From Streptomyces sp. ITFR-21 (lineage in GTDB: Bacteria; Actinomycetota; Actinomycetes; Streptomycetales; Streptomycetaceae), in contig NZ_CP134605.1 in NCBI RefSeq assembly GCF_031844685.1, forward strand, positions 1,335,501-1,399,500: DNA of 64,000 nt. Reading direction: 5' to 3'. Under the pieces are notes generated by a model. That model saw nothing but the letters and a program-made list of their open reading frames with translations, ran no database searches and was not told where the DNA came from. The position numbers and the translations under genes were made by a program. This document shows, piece by piece, positions 31,594 through 39,514 of this stretch. Positions within the stretch are counted from its first letter, which is position 1. The number at the start of each line of letters is the position of its first letter.

Positions 31594-32793
31594 ATGCCTC
31601 ACACACGCGACACGTCCCCGGACAGCGTCGGGGCTCGCATCCGCGAGTTCCGCTTGATCCGTGACTTCACTCTCGCCGAGCTGGGGCGGCGTGCTCACCT
31701 TTCCACCAGCCAGCTTTCCCGTATCGAGAACGGTGACCAGCCGCCCAGCGAATCCCTGCTCTCCTCGGTCGCCCGCGCGCTCGCGGTGAACGTGTCCGTA
31801 CTGCGGGGCCAGCCCTACATGGAGACGCTTCACCTCGATCGGCTGGACGCGCTGCTCCAGCCGATCGGCACGGCGTTCGACGACTGGGACATGCCGCCGG
31901 ACGACGGACCGCCGCCGCGTGCGCTCGATGTCCTGGAGGCCGACGTGCGGCGTATCCACGCGCTGCGGGTGAAGGCTGCGTTCACCGAGATCGCCGACCA
32001 CCTGCCGGGGCTGATCTCCGAACTCGCGCTCGTGACGCAGCTTCATCACGCGGGCCGGGACCATGAGCGGGCGTATGCGGCACAGGCCGAGATCTCCCGC
32101 ACGGCCGCGATCGTCACCTACCGCCTGGGGTACATGGACCTGTCCCGCCTCGCTCTGGCACGCATGGCGGTTGCCGCGCCGCAGTCCGGGGACCCGCGAC
32201 AGGTCGCCATCGAAAGGTACGAGCGGGCGCAGATAGTCGCGGACAGTTCCCGCCTCGACCGTGGCGTGTCCTTGATGAAGCACGCGCTGAGAGACCTGGA
32301 CGACGACGGCGACCGTGCGACCCGGGCCGTCCGGGGCACTCTGCAACTGCGCGCGGCGACGCTCTCCGCGCGACAGGGCGACAAGGCCGGCGCGGCGAAC
32401 TGGCTCGGTGAGGCGGGGGAACTGGCCGACGAGACCGGGGAGACCCGGGACTACGCGCTGGCGTTCGGTCCGCTCAGCGTCCGGCTGCACGAGATCTCGG
32501 CTGCCGCCGACCAGAACGACTACGACGCGGCACTTGATGTTGCCGAGAAGGTGAACCTGCCGGAGGACTACCCTCCCACGCGCGCGGCTCACTTCTGGAT
32601 CGACCGCGCGCATGCCCAAGCGTGGACGGCACGGCGGAACGAGGCTTTCGCATCCCTGGTGAAGGCACGTGATTACTCTCCGCAGTTGGTCCGCTATCAC
32701 CACTCGGTGCGCCAAACGGTGGGAACGCTGCTGCGGGCCCGTCAGCGGGCGAGTGCTCCCCTCCGTGAGTTCGCCCAGTGGAGCGGCGGCTAG
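31594..32793 (+). CDS. XRE-family regulator with TPR-like C-terminal domain
   Basis: The 399-residue product has an N-terminal Cro/CI helix-turn-helix (about 12-65; RIREFRLIRDFTLAELGRRA, then STSQLSRIENGDQPPSESLL). A long helical TPR-like region follows, of the kind found in streptomycete signal-responsive XRE regulators. Base composition is less GC-extreme than its neighbours, suggesting transfer. ATG at 31594 follows GGGAG. The TAG stop lies inside the left end of the insertion sequence, so the element has landed exactly at the 3' end; the protein appears complete. Confidence 0.85.
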   Translation: MPHTRDTSPDSVGARIREFRLIRDFTLAELGRRAHLSTSQLSRIENGDQPPSESLLSSVARALAVNVSVLRGQPYMETLHLDRLDALLQPIGTAFDDWDMPPDDGPPPRALDVLEADVRRIHALRVKAAFTEIADHLPGLISELALVTQLHHAGRDHERAYAAQAEISRTAAIVTYRLGYMDLSRLALARMAVAAPQSGDPRQVAIERYERAQIVADSSRLDRGVSLMKHALRDLDDDGDRATRAVRGTLQLRAATLSARQGDKAGAANWLGEAGELADETGETRDYALAFGPLSVRLHEISAAADQNDYDAALDVAEKVNLPEDYPPTRAAHFWIDRAHAQAWTARRNEAFASLVKARDYSPQLVRYHHSVRQTVGTLLRARQRASAPLREFAQWSGG

Positions 32794-32812
32794 ATGAATG
32801 AGTCCAAGGGTT
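32790..32812 (+). repeat. Left terminal inverted repeat of the IS
   Basis: Reads CTAGATGAATGAGTCC and on to AAGGGTT. It contains the XRE stop codon (32791-32793). Confidence 0.85.
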
Positions 32813-32851
32813 CGCCTGCGGACATGGTGCGAGGGCGCCCATGGTCGGTGT

Positions 32852-33766
32852 GTGAAGACAAACCTGGACACCCTCGCGACTGCACTCTATGCCCGGATCG
32901 ATGATGAGTTGAAGGCTTCGCCGGGGCTGGCCCCGTGGCGGCCGAAGGTGGGGATCGCGCCTACGCTCAGCGATGCTGAACTGGTCACTCTGGCGGTGAT
33001 GTCGGCGCTGCTCGGGTACACCTCCGAGCGGCGGTGGCTGCGCCGCGTCGACCGCGACTTCCGCGGCATGTTCCCCTACGTGCCCCAGCCCTCCGGCTAC
33101 GGCAAGCGACTGCGTGCCGCATCGTCCCTGCTCACCAGCACCATCCGGATCCTGGCCCGGGACACCTCGCTGTGGACCGACGACGTGTGGGTGGTCGATT
33201 CCACACCGGTCGGCTGCGGCTGCTCGCGGGAGACCGCGAAACGGTCGGACCTGGCCGGCTGGGCGGAGTACGGCTACTGCGCGTCGCACTCCCGGTATTT
33301 CTGGGGACTGCGCCTGCACCTGGTGTGCACGCTGGGCGGCCTGCCGGTCCTGTTCGCGCTGACCGGCGCGAAGGCCGACGAACGCGAGACCCTGCGCGAC
33401 ATGCTCGACACCGCACCCGACGTGGCCGCCTCCCACCCCGGCCAGACGATCATCGGCGACAAGAACTACTACGGACACGACTTCGAGCACGACCTCACCG
33501 AACGTCACCTGCACCTGCTGCGACCGGCCCGCAAGGGCGAACCCGAACGGCCCGGCGCGCACCTGTTCAAACCGTTGCGACAGACCATCGAGTCGATCAA
33601 CCAGACCCTCAAAGGCCAGCTCGACCTGGAACGGCACGGCGGCAAGAGCCCGGCGGGCGTCACCGCACGAGTCCTGTCCCGCGTCCTCGCGCTGACCGCC
33701 GCGATCTGGCTCAACGACAAAACCGGGCAACCCATCAAGCGATCCCTGACCGCCTACGACCACTAA
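32852..33766 (+). CDS. IS982-like DDE transposase
   Basis: Cut-and-paste transposase of 304 residues from GTG 32852. Family-like stretches are TLSDAELVTLAVMSALLGY, SERRWLRRVDRDFRGMFPY, VVDSTPVGCGCSRETAKRSD (first Asp), YCASHSRYFWGLRLHLVCT, IIGDKNYYGHDFE (second Asp), RQTIESINQTLKGQLDLERH (Glu) and a C-terminal RSLTAYDH. All three DDE residues are in place and the frame is uninterrupted, so it is probably active. I favour IS982 from the SHSRxFWGLRLHLV and LIAYDH-type motifs. Confidence 0.88.
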   Translation: MKTNLDTLATALYARIDDELKASPGLAPWRPKVGIAPTLSDAELVTLAVMSALLGYTSERRWLRRVDRDFRGMFPYVPQPSGYGKRLRAASSLLTSTIRILARDTSLWTDDVWVVDSTPVGCGCSRETAKRSDLAGWAEYGYCASHSRYFWGLRLHLVCTLGGLPVLFALTGAKADERETLRDMLDTAPDVAASHPGQTIIGDKNYYGHDFEHDLTERHLHLLRPARKGEPERPGAHLFKPLRQTIESINQTLKGQLDLERHGGKSPAGVTARVLSRVLALTAAIWLNDKTGQPIKRSLTAYDH

Positions 33767-33776
33767 CCGTGACCCC

Positions 33777-33799
33777 AACCCTTGGACTCAATCATCTAG
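33777..33799 (-). repeat. Right terminal inverted repeat of the IS
   Basis: Reads AACCCTTGGACTCAATCATC on the plus strand up to TAG. Matches the left end in reverse complement with one mismatch. Confidence 0.85.
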
Positions 33800-33814
33800 C
33801 TGTACTGCCCCGGG

Positions 33815-33843
33815 AGGCCGGGCGCCCCGGCGCCGGACGGCGC
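33815..33843 (+). repeat. Right direct repeat flanking the XRE/IS island
   Basis: The same 29 bp as 30104-30132 apart from one base (G for A at position 10). It starts 16 bp after the right IS end. Confidence 0.75.
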
Positions 33844-34003
33844 GCACGCAGAGGCGAGGGGAACGGTGCGGACGACCACGACGACGTTATACATGGCCGC
33901 CGGCCCGATGATGGGGCACTGACGGTCCGCGCCCGGACTCCGCGGCCGTCGGCCGGTTGGGCGCCCCCGGTCGGTCGCCGCCGCCGGCGCGGGCGTCCCC
34001 GGG

Positions 34004-34648
34004 TCAGGTGGCCCGCAGGGCGCGGGTGAAGGCGGCGGCGGAGGCCGCGGGGTCGGGGGACCGGGTGATCGCGCGGACGACCACGACGCGGCGGGCGCCC
34101 GCGGCCAGCACGTCGGGGAGGTTGGTGAGGTCGATGCCGCCGATGGCGAACCAGGGGCGGTCGGTGCCGAGCGCGGCGGCATAGCGGACCAGGCCGAGGC
34201 CCGGGGCGGGGCGGCCCGGCTTGGTGGGGGTGGGCCAGACCGGTCCGGTGCAGAAGTAGTCCGCCCCAAGCTCCGCCGCCGCCGCCGCGACCTCGGCCTC
34301 GGTGTGGCAGGACCGCCCGATGAGGACCTCGTCGCCGAGCAGCGCCCGCGCCATCGGCACCGGCAGGTCGCCCTGCCCGAGGTGGAGGACGTCCGACCCG
34401 GCCGCGTACGCCACGTCCGCCCGGTCGTTGACCGCGAGCAGCCGCCCGTGCCTGCGGCACGCCTCGGCGAGCACCGCGAGCGCCGCCAGCTCGTCACGCG
34501 CCTCGATGCCCTTGTCGCGGAGCTGGATGACGTCGACCCCGCCGCCGAGCGCCGCGTCCGCGAAGGCCGCGAGGTCGGCGGGCCCGGAGCGGGCGTCCGT
34601 GCACAGGTACAGCCGGGCGTCGGCGAGCTGCCGGCGGGCGGTGGTCAT
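34004..34648 (-). CDS. thiE: Thiamine phosphate synthase ThiE
   Basis: Couples the thiazole and pyrimidine halves to thiamine phosphate. The 214-residue TIM barrel shows [31 protein letters not shown] (QLRxK), [55 protein letters not shown] and [19 protein letters not shown]. Length is normal. ATG at 34648 follows GGGGGAG. It is separate from thiOSG and has no riboswitch of its own that I can see. Confidence 0.96.
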   Translation of the reverse strand: MTTARRQLADARLYLCTDARSGPADLAAFADAALGGGVDVIQLRDKGIEARDELAALAVLAEACRRHGRLLAVNDRADVAYAAGSDVLHLGQGDLPVPMARALLGDEVLIGRSCHTEAEVAAAAAELGADYFCTGPVWPTPTKPGRPAPGLGLVRYAAALGTDRPWFAIGGIDLTNLPDVLAAGARRVVVVRAITRSPDPAASAAAFTRALRAT

Positions 34649-34704
34649 CTGCTCCCCCAAAGGTCGCCCCGGCGGCCTTCCCGCCGCCGGGGCGCGGATC
34701 GCGG

Positions 34705-35079
34705 CTACACGGCGAGCGCCTGCGCGCGGCGCTTCACCTCGGTCCCGCGATTCTCCCGCAGCGCCTGCGCGGGCGTGCCGGGCAGGGTCGGGTCCGGGGT
34801 GAAGAGCCACTCCAGGGCTTCCTCGTCCGAGAACCCGTCGTCCTTCAGGACGGTCAGCGTGCCGGACAGGCCCTTGATGATCTTCCCCTCACCGAGGAAG
34901 TCGCCGGGCACCATCAGTACCTTGTTCTCACCACGGCGGACCGCGAGGAGTTGCCCCTCCTTGATCAGCGGCCGGATCCGGGTCACTTCGAGGCCGAGAC
35001 GTTCGGCGACCTCCGGCAGGGTGAGCCAGGAGGGAACGAGAGCGTCAATGTGTGCGTCAACCGACGAGAAAACAGTCAC
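34705..35079 (-). CDS. Rv2175c-like DNA-binding protein
   Basis: A 124-residue basic protein from GTG 35079. It has an N-terminal winged-helix/MerR-like HTH ([34 protein letters not shown]) here noted by its core [19 protein letters not shown], and a C-terminal Rv2175c domain ([40 protein letters not shown]). In Mycobacterium tuberculosis Rv2175c is a substrate of the kinase PknL encoded next to it; here a PASTA kinase lies 4.4 kb away (39515). Targets are unknown. 56 bp upstream of thiE on the same strand. Confidence 0.85.
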   Translation of the reverse strand: MTVFSSVDAHIDALVPSWLTLPEVAERLGLEVTRIRPLIKEGQLLAVRRGENKVLMVPGDFLGEGKIIKGLSGTLTVLKDDGFSDEEALEWLFTPDPTLPGTPAQALRENRGTEVKRRAQALAV

Positions 35080-35254
35080 GGCACAAGCCTGCCACCTGCC
35101 GCCGACAACCGCTGCGGGACGACGCCGACCGGGGGACCCGCCGGGTGTCGCCGGGGGCGCCGCCCGCGCCGCCCCCGGGGCGTACGCCGGGCTCCCCCCG
35201 GGCACGCGCCGGGGCTCCCGCCGATATACCCTCCGGGGGCGCGCGCCGGCCCCC

Positions 35255-36463
35255 TCAGCGGACCGCCGACCTGAGCGGGACCGCCGGGTCGGCGGCGCGT
35301 TCGGGGTCCACCGCGGGAGAGCCGCCGAGCAGCTTGCGGGCCTGGGCCATGTCCCGCGGCCTGCCGACCGCGAGCACCGCCGTCAGCAGCCCGTCCCGCA
35401 GCCACAGCACCGACCAGGCAGGACCGGCCGGGTCGCCGCGCGGCACCATCGTGTCGGCGTCGGTGTGGTGGCCCGCGTACTGCACGAACCGGCCGAACTG
35501 CTCGGACCAGAAGTACGGCACCGGATCGTACGGCTGGTCCCCGCCGAGCAGGTTCGCGGCGGCGGTACGCGGGCCCTGTACGGCGTTGTCCCAGTGGTGG
35601 ACCAGCAGCCGGCGGCCGTAGCGGGCCGACGGGAAGGATGCGCAGTCGCCGACGGCGTAGACGTCCTCGACGGAGGTGCGCAGCCGGTCGTCGGCCAGCA
35701 CCGCGCCGTCCGCGTCCACGGCGACCCCGGAGCCGGCCAGCCAGCCGTTGGCGGGCCGGGCGCCGATCCCCACCACGACGGCCGCGGCGGGCAGCCGGCT
35801 GCCGTCGGCCAGCACCACCGCGCCGGGCTCCACGGCGGCCACGCGGGTGCCGGTACGCAGCTCGACGCCCGCTTCCTCGTACCAGCCGCGCATGGGGGCG
35901 GTCACGGAGGCGGGCAGCACGGCGGCGAGCGGCCGGTCCGCGGCCTCCACGACGGTGACCTCGCAGCCGGCCTGGCGCGCCGCGGTGGCGAACTCGGCGC
36001 CGATCCAGCCGGCCCCGACCACGACGATCCGCTGCCGGGCGGCCAGCACGGGGCGCAGCGCGGCGGCGTCGTCCAGCGTCCGCAGCGAGTGGACCCCGGG
36101 CAGCCCGGCGGTCCCGGGCAGCTGGACCGGGTACGCGCCGGTGGCCAGCACCAGCCGGTCGTACGGCACGGTGCCCTGGCCGGTGACGATCTCCTTGCTC
36201 CCGGACCGCAGCGACTCCGCCCGCACGCCCGGCCGCAGCTCCACCCCGAGCCCGGCGAAGTCCACGTCGAACCGCACGTCCACGGGGGCGTCGCCGTCGC
36301 GGCCCCCCAACAGCACCGTTTTCGACAACGGCGGCCGGTCGTACGGGGGATGCGGCTCGTCCCCCACCAGCGTGACCCCGCCCCGCCACCCCTGCCCCCG
36401 CAACTCCACCGCGGTCCGCACCCCGGCCATCCCGGCCCCGACGATCACCACATTCCCAGTCAC
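35255..36463 (-). CDS. NAD(P)/FAD-dependent oxidoreductase (ferredoxin reductase-like)
   Basis: The 402-residue product has the pyridine nucleotide-disulphide fold: FAD motif VVIVGAGMAGVRTAVELRGQG, PPYDRPPLSK, second dinucleotide motif IVVVGAGWIGAEFATAARQAG, FAD contact VEDVYAVGDCASFPS, and a reductase-type C-terminal domain (HHWDNAVQGPRTAAANLLG, PYFWSEQFGRFVQYAG). No redox-active CxxxxC is seen, so it resembles ferredoxin/rubredoxin reductases. Partner unknown. GTG at 36463 is chosen because the glycine motif follows directly. Confidence 0.85.
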   Translation of the reverse strand: MTGNVVIVGAGMAGVRTAVELRGQGWRGGVTLVGDEPHPPYDRPPLSKTVLLGGRDGDAPVDVRFDVDFAGLGVELRPGVRAESLRSGSKEIVTGQGTVPYDRLVLATGAYPVQLPGTAGLPGVHSLRTLDDAAALRPVLAARQRIVVVGAGWIGAEFATAARQAGCEVTVVEAADRPLAAVLPASVTAPMRGWYEEAGVELRTGTRVAAVEPGAVVLADGSRLPAAAVVVGIGARPANGWLAGSGVAVDADGAVLADDRLRTSVEDVYAVGDCASFPSARYGRRLLVHHWDNAVQGPRTAAANLLGGDQPYDPVPYFWSEQFGRFVQYAGHHTDADTMVPRGDPAGPAWSVLWLRDGLLTAVLAVGRPRDMAQARKLLGGSPAVDPERAADPAVPLRSAVR

Positions 36464-36930
36464 CCGCCTACCGTATTCCCCACCCACCCCCACCACCCCC
36501 GAGAGCCCCCGGGAATCGGACGCCCCACCTCACCCACGACCCGGCGGGCACCGGAACGCCGGGCCAAACCCCGCGCGACAGTGCGGTCCCCCTCACCGAC
36601 CGGCACACGCCGCCGGTGGCGCCACCCGCAAGGGAACGGCCCGCTCGCGGCAAACCCGCAGGACCGAGCCCGACGGCACCCCGGCAACCCCGCGCGGCAG
36701 CGCGAACCCGGCCCGGGAAGACCTCCGCGGACCGGCGCACGCCGGCGGCGGCGCGCCCGAGCAGAGGCCCGCACGGCAGCGCCGACCCCCGGCCCGAAGG
36801 GCCGAACCCACCCCCACCCACGACCCGGTGGGCACCGGCGGCGGCGCACCCCCGCGCGATGGCGGTCGGCCCAGCGGGAACCCCGCGCGGGTGGACGGCC
36901 CGAGAAAGCCCCCCGACCCCCCGGAGGGAT
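36464..36930. repeat. Low-complexity gap with degenerate repeats
   Basis: No convincing gene. Two copies of CCCACGACCCGG(C/T)GGGCACCGG sit at about 36532-36553 and 36817-36838, and variants of CCCGCGCGGCAGCGCGAACC recur about four times between. Composition is CCG/CGG-rich. It lies between the divergent oxidoreductase and thiO units. Confidence 0.5.
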
Positions 36931-36942
36931 AGGGTGCCGGGA

Positions 36943-37035
36943 GAAGCGCGGGAGCCCGGACGTACCGGGCTGAGAGGGTGGCTGGGCGGCTGCCGACCGT
37001 AAATACCTGATCCGGGTCATGCCGGCGAAGGGAGA
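36943..37035 (+). promoter_or_regulatory. TPP riboswitch (THI box) controlling thiO-thiS-thiG
   Basis: The diagnostic thi-box elements are present: CTGAGA (36970-36975) in the pyrimidine-binding arm and ACCTGATC (37005-37012) followed by GGGTCATGCCGGCGAAGGGA (37014-37033). The 3' end runs straight into the GGGAG ribosome site of thiO at 37030-37035. That arrangement favours translational control, ligand binding hiding the ribosome site. Confidence 0.92.
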
Positions 37036-37038
37036 CGC

Positions 37039-38211
37039 ATGATGCCCACATCCCCGAACGGGGCCCGCGGCCACGACGTGCTGGTGGTCGGCGGCGGGCT
37101 GATCGGGCTGGTCACCGCGTGGCGGGCGGCGCAGCGCGGGCTGGCGACGGCGCTGGCCGACCCGCTGCCGGGCGGCGGCGCCGCGCACGCCGCGGCCGGG
37201 ATGCTGGCCGCCGTGACCGAGCTGCGGTACGGCGAGCAGACCCTGCTCGACCTCAACCTCGCCTCGGCCGCCCGCTACCCGGCCTTCGCCGCCGAACTCA
37301 CCGACCTCACCGGCCTCGGCACCGGTTACCGCCCCTGCGGCACCCTCGCCGTCGCGCTGGACGCCGACGACCGGGCCGACCTGCGCGACCTGCACGCCTT
37401 CCAGACCTCGCTGGGCCTGGAGTCGCAGTGGCTCAGCGGCCGGGACTGCCGCCGCCTGGAACCGCTGCTCGCCCCGGGCGTACGCGGCGGGCTGCGGGTG
37501 GACGGCGACCACCAGGTCGACCCGCGCCGGCTGGCCGCCGCGCTGCTGCGGGCCGCCGAACTCGCCGGGGTGACGTTCCTGCGGTCCGCGGTGGCCCGCG
37601 TCACCCGTACCTGCGACCGCGTCACCGGCGCCCTGCTGGCGGACGGCACCGAGGTCGCCGCCGAGCGCACGGTGCTGGCCGCGGGCAGCGAGAGCGGCCG
37701 GATCGCCGGGCTCCCGGAGGACGTGCTGCCGCCGGTCCGGCCGGTCAAGGGCCAGATCCTGCGGCTGCGGATTCCGGCCGCGCACGCGCCGTTCCTGTCC
37801 CGTACGGTACGGGCGGTGGTCCGCGGCAGCCATGTCTATCTGGTGCCGCGCGAGAACGGCGAGCTGGTGCTGGGCGCGACCAGCGAGGAGTTCGGCTGGG
37901 ACACCACGGTCACCGCCGGCGGCGTCTACGAACTTTTGCGGGACGCGCACGAGTTGGTGCCGGGTATCACCGAACTGCCGCTCACCGAGACGCTCGCCGG
38001 CCTGCGTCCGGGCTCCCCGGACAACGCGCCGCTGCTCGGCGCCACCGCCCTGGAGGGCCTGCTGCTGGCCACCGGGCACCACCGCAACGGGGTACTGCTC
38101 ACCCCGGTGACCGGCGACGTCATGGCCGAGGTGCTGGTCTCCGGTGAACTCCCGGACTACGCGCGGCCGTTCGCGGCGGCCCGGTTCGTACGCGAGGGGC
38201 AGCCGGCATGA
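37039..38211 (+). CDS. thiO: Glycine oxidase ThiO
   Basis: FAD enzyme that oxidises glycine to the imine needed by ThiG for thiazole synthesis in aerobes. The 390-residue product starts with DVLVVGGGLIGLVTAWRAAQRG (GxGxxG) and continues AAAGMLAAVTELRYGEQTLL, GGLRVDGDHQVDPRRLAAAL, VRPVKGQILRLRIP, HVYLVPRENGELVLGATSEE and ATGHHRNGVLLTPVTG. First gene behind the TPP riboswitch. ATG 37039 (or 37042) lies 4-7 nt after the GAAGGGAG site. The stop overlaps thiS. Confidence 0.95.
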   Translation: MMPTSPNGARGHDVLVVGGGLIGLVTAWRAAQRGLATALADPLPGGGAAHAAAGMLAAVTELRYGEQTLLDLNLASAARYPAFAAELTDLTGLGTGYRPCGTLAVALDADDRADLRDLHAFQTSLGLESQWLSGRDCRRLEPLLAPGVRGGLRVDGDHQVDPRRLAAALLRAAELAGVTFLRSAVARVTRTCDRVTGALLADGTEVAAERTVLAAGSESGRIAGLPEDVLPPVRPVKGQILRLRIPAAHAPFLSRTVRAVVRGSHVYLVPRENGELVLGATSEEFGWDTTVTAGGVYELLRDAHELVPGITELPLTETLAGLRPGSPDNAPLLGATALEGLLLATGHHRNGVLLTPVTGDVMAEVLVSGELPDYARPFAAARFVREGQPA

Positions 38212-38414
38212 CGATCACCGTGCTGCTCAACGGCGAGGAGCGGCGACTGGCCGCGCCCTGCGGCCTGGACGCCCTGGTGGCCACCCTCACCGCCGCGCGC
38301 TCGGGGGTGGCCGCCGCGCTCAACGAGACGGTGGTGCCGCGCACCCGCTGGGCGGCCACGGAGCTGTCCGACGGCGACCGGGTGGAGATCCTGACCGCGG
38401 TACAGGGGGGCTGA
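38208..38414 (+). CDS. thiS: Sulphur carrier protein ThiS
   Basis: Ubiquitin-like carrier that delivers sulphur as a C-terminal thiocarboxylate to ThiG. 68 residues, starting MTITVLLNGEERRL, with LNETVVPRTRWAATELSDGD and ending in the required Gly-Gly (TAVQGG). ATG overlaps the thiO stop (ATGA). Confidence 0.97.
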   Translation: MTITVLLNGEERRLAAPCGLDALVATLTAARSGVAAALNETVVPRTRWAATELSDGDRVEILTAVQGG

Positions 38415-39341
<927 letters not shown>

Positions 39342-39370
39342 GCCGTGCCCGCGGCCGGGCGGCGCCGTCC

Positions 39371-39410
39371 GCGCCGCGCTCCCGCCGGCCGGCCCGCGGG
39401 AGCGCGGCGC
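39371..39410 (+). terminator. Predicted terminator of thiO-thiS-thiG
   Basis: A perfect 15-bp stem (GCGCCGCGCTCCCGC at 39371-39385, complement at 39396-39410) with a 10-nt loop, 29 bp past the thiG stop. Confidence 0.8.
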
Positions 39411-39500
39411 GGCGGCCTGCCGGGGTCACGGAACGGTAGCGGTACGCAACGGGCCGGACACAGTGGCGGGCGGGGCCCGGGGGCGGGCGGGGCGGGCTCG

Positions 39501-39506
39501 TAGAAT
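39501..39506 (+). promoter_or_regulatory. Candidate -10 of the kinase gene (leaderless)
   Basis: TAGAAT ends 8 nt before the GTG at 39515, with no ribosome site between. The -35 region is poor. Confidence 0.45.
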
Positions 39507-39514
39507 CGGGCTTC

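Larger units (their letters stand above)
32790..33799 (+). mobile_element. Complete IS982-like insertion sequence
   Basis: A 1010-bp element bounded by imperfect 23-bp inverted repeats (32790-32812 and 33777-33799, one mismatch; inner part GAGTCCAAGGGTT). The outermost CTAG is self-complementary and may be target duplication rather than element. It carries one intact transposase gene and looks recently active. Family call rests on transposase motifs; an IS5-type assignment cannot be excluded. Confidence 0.85.

Noticed and set aside
30104..33843. Island considered as an integrative conjugative element or prophage
   Set aside because: No integrase, excisionase, replication or transfer gene is present. 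Only the IS transposase is a mobility gene.
33796..33901. Minus-strand frame starting at 33892 and ending at the IS border
   Set aside because: It is only about 32 codons, overlaps the right island repeat and ends in the IS tip; likely chance.
36468..36821. 117-codon Gly/Arg-rich frame upstream of thiO
   Set aside because: Low-complexity sequence built from degenerate repeats, with no domain and no ribosome site.
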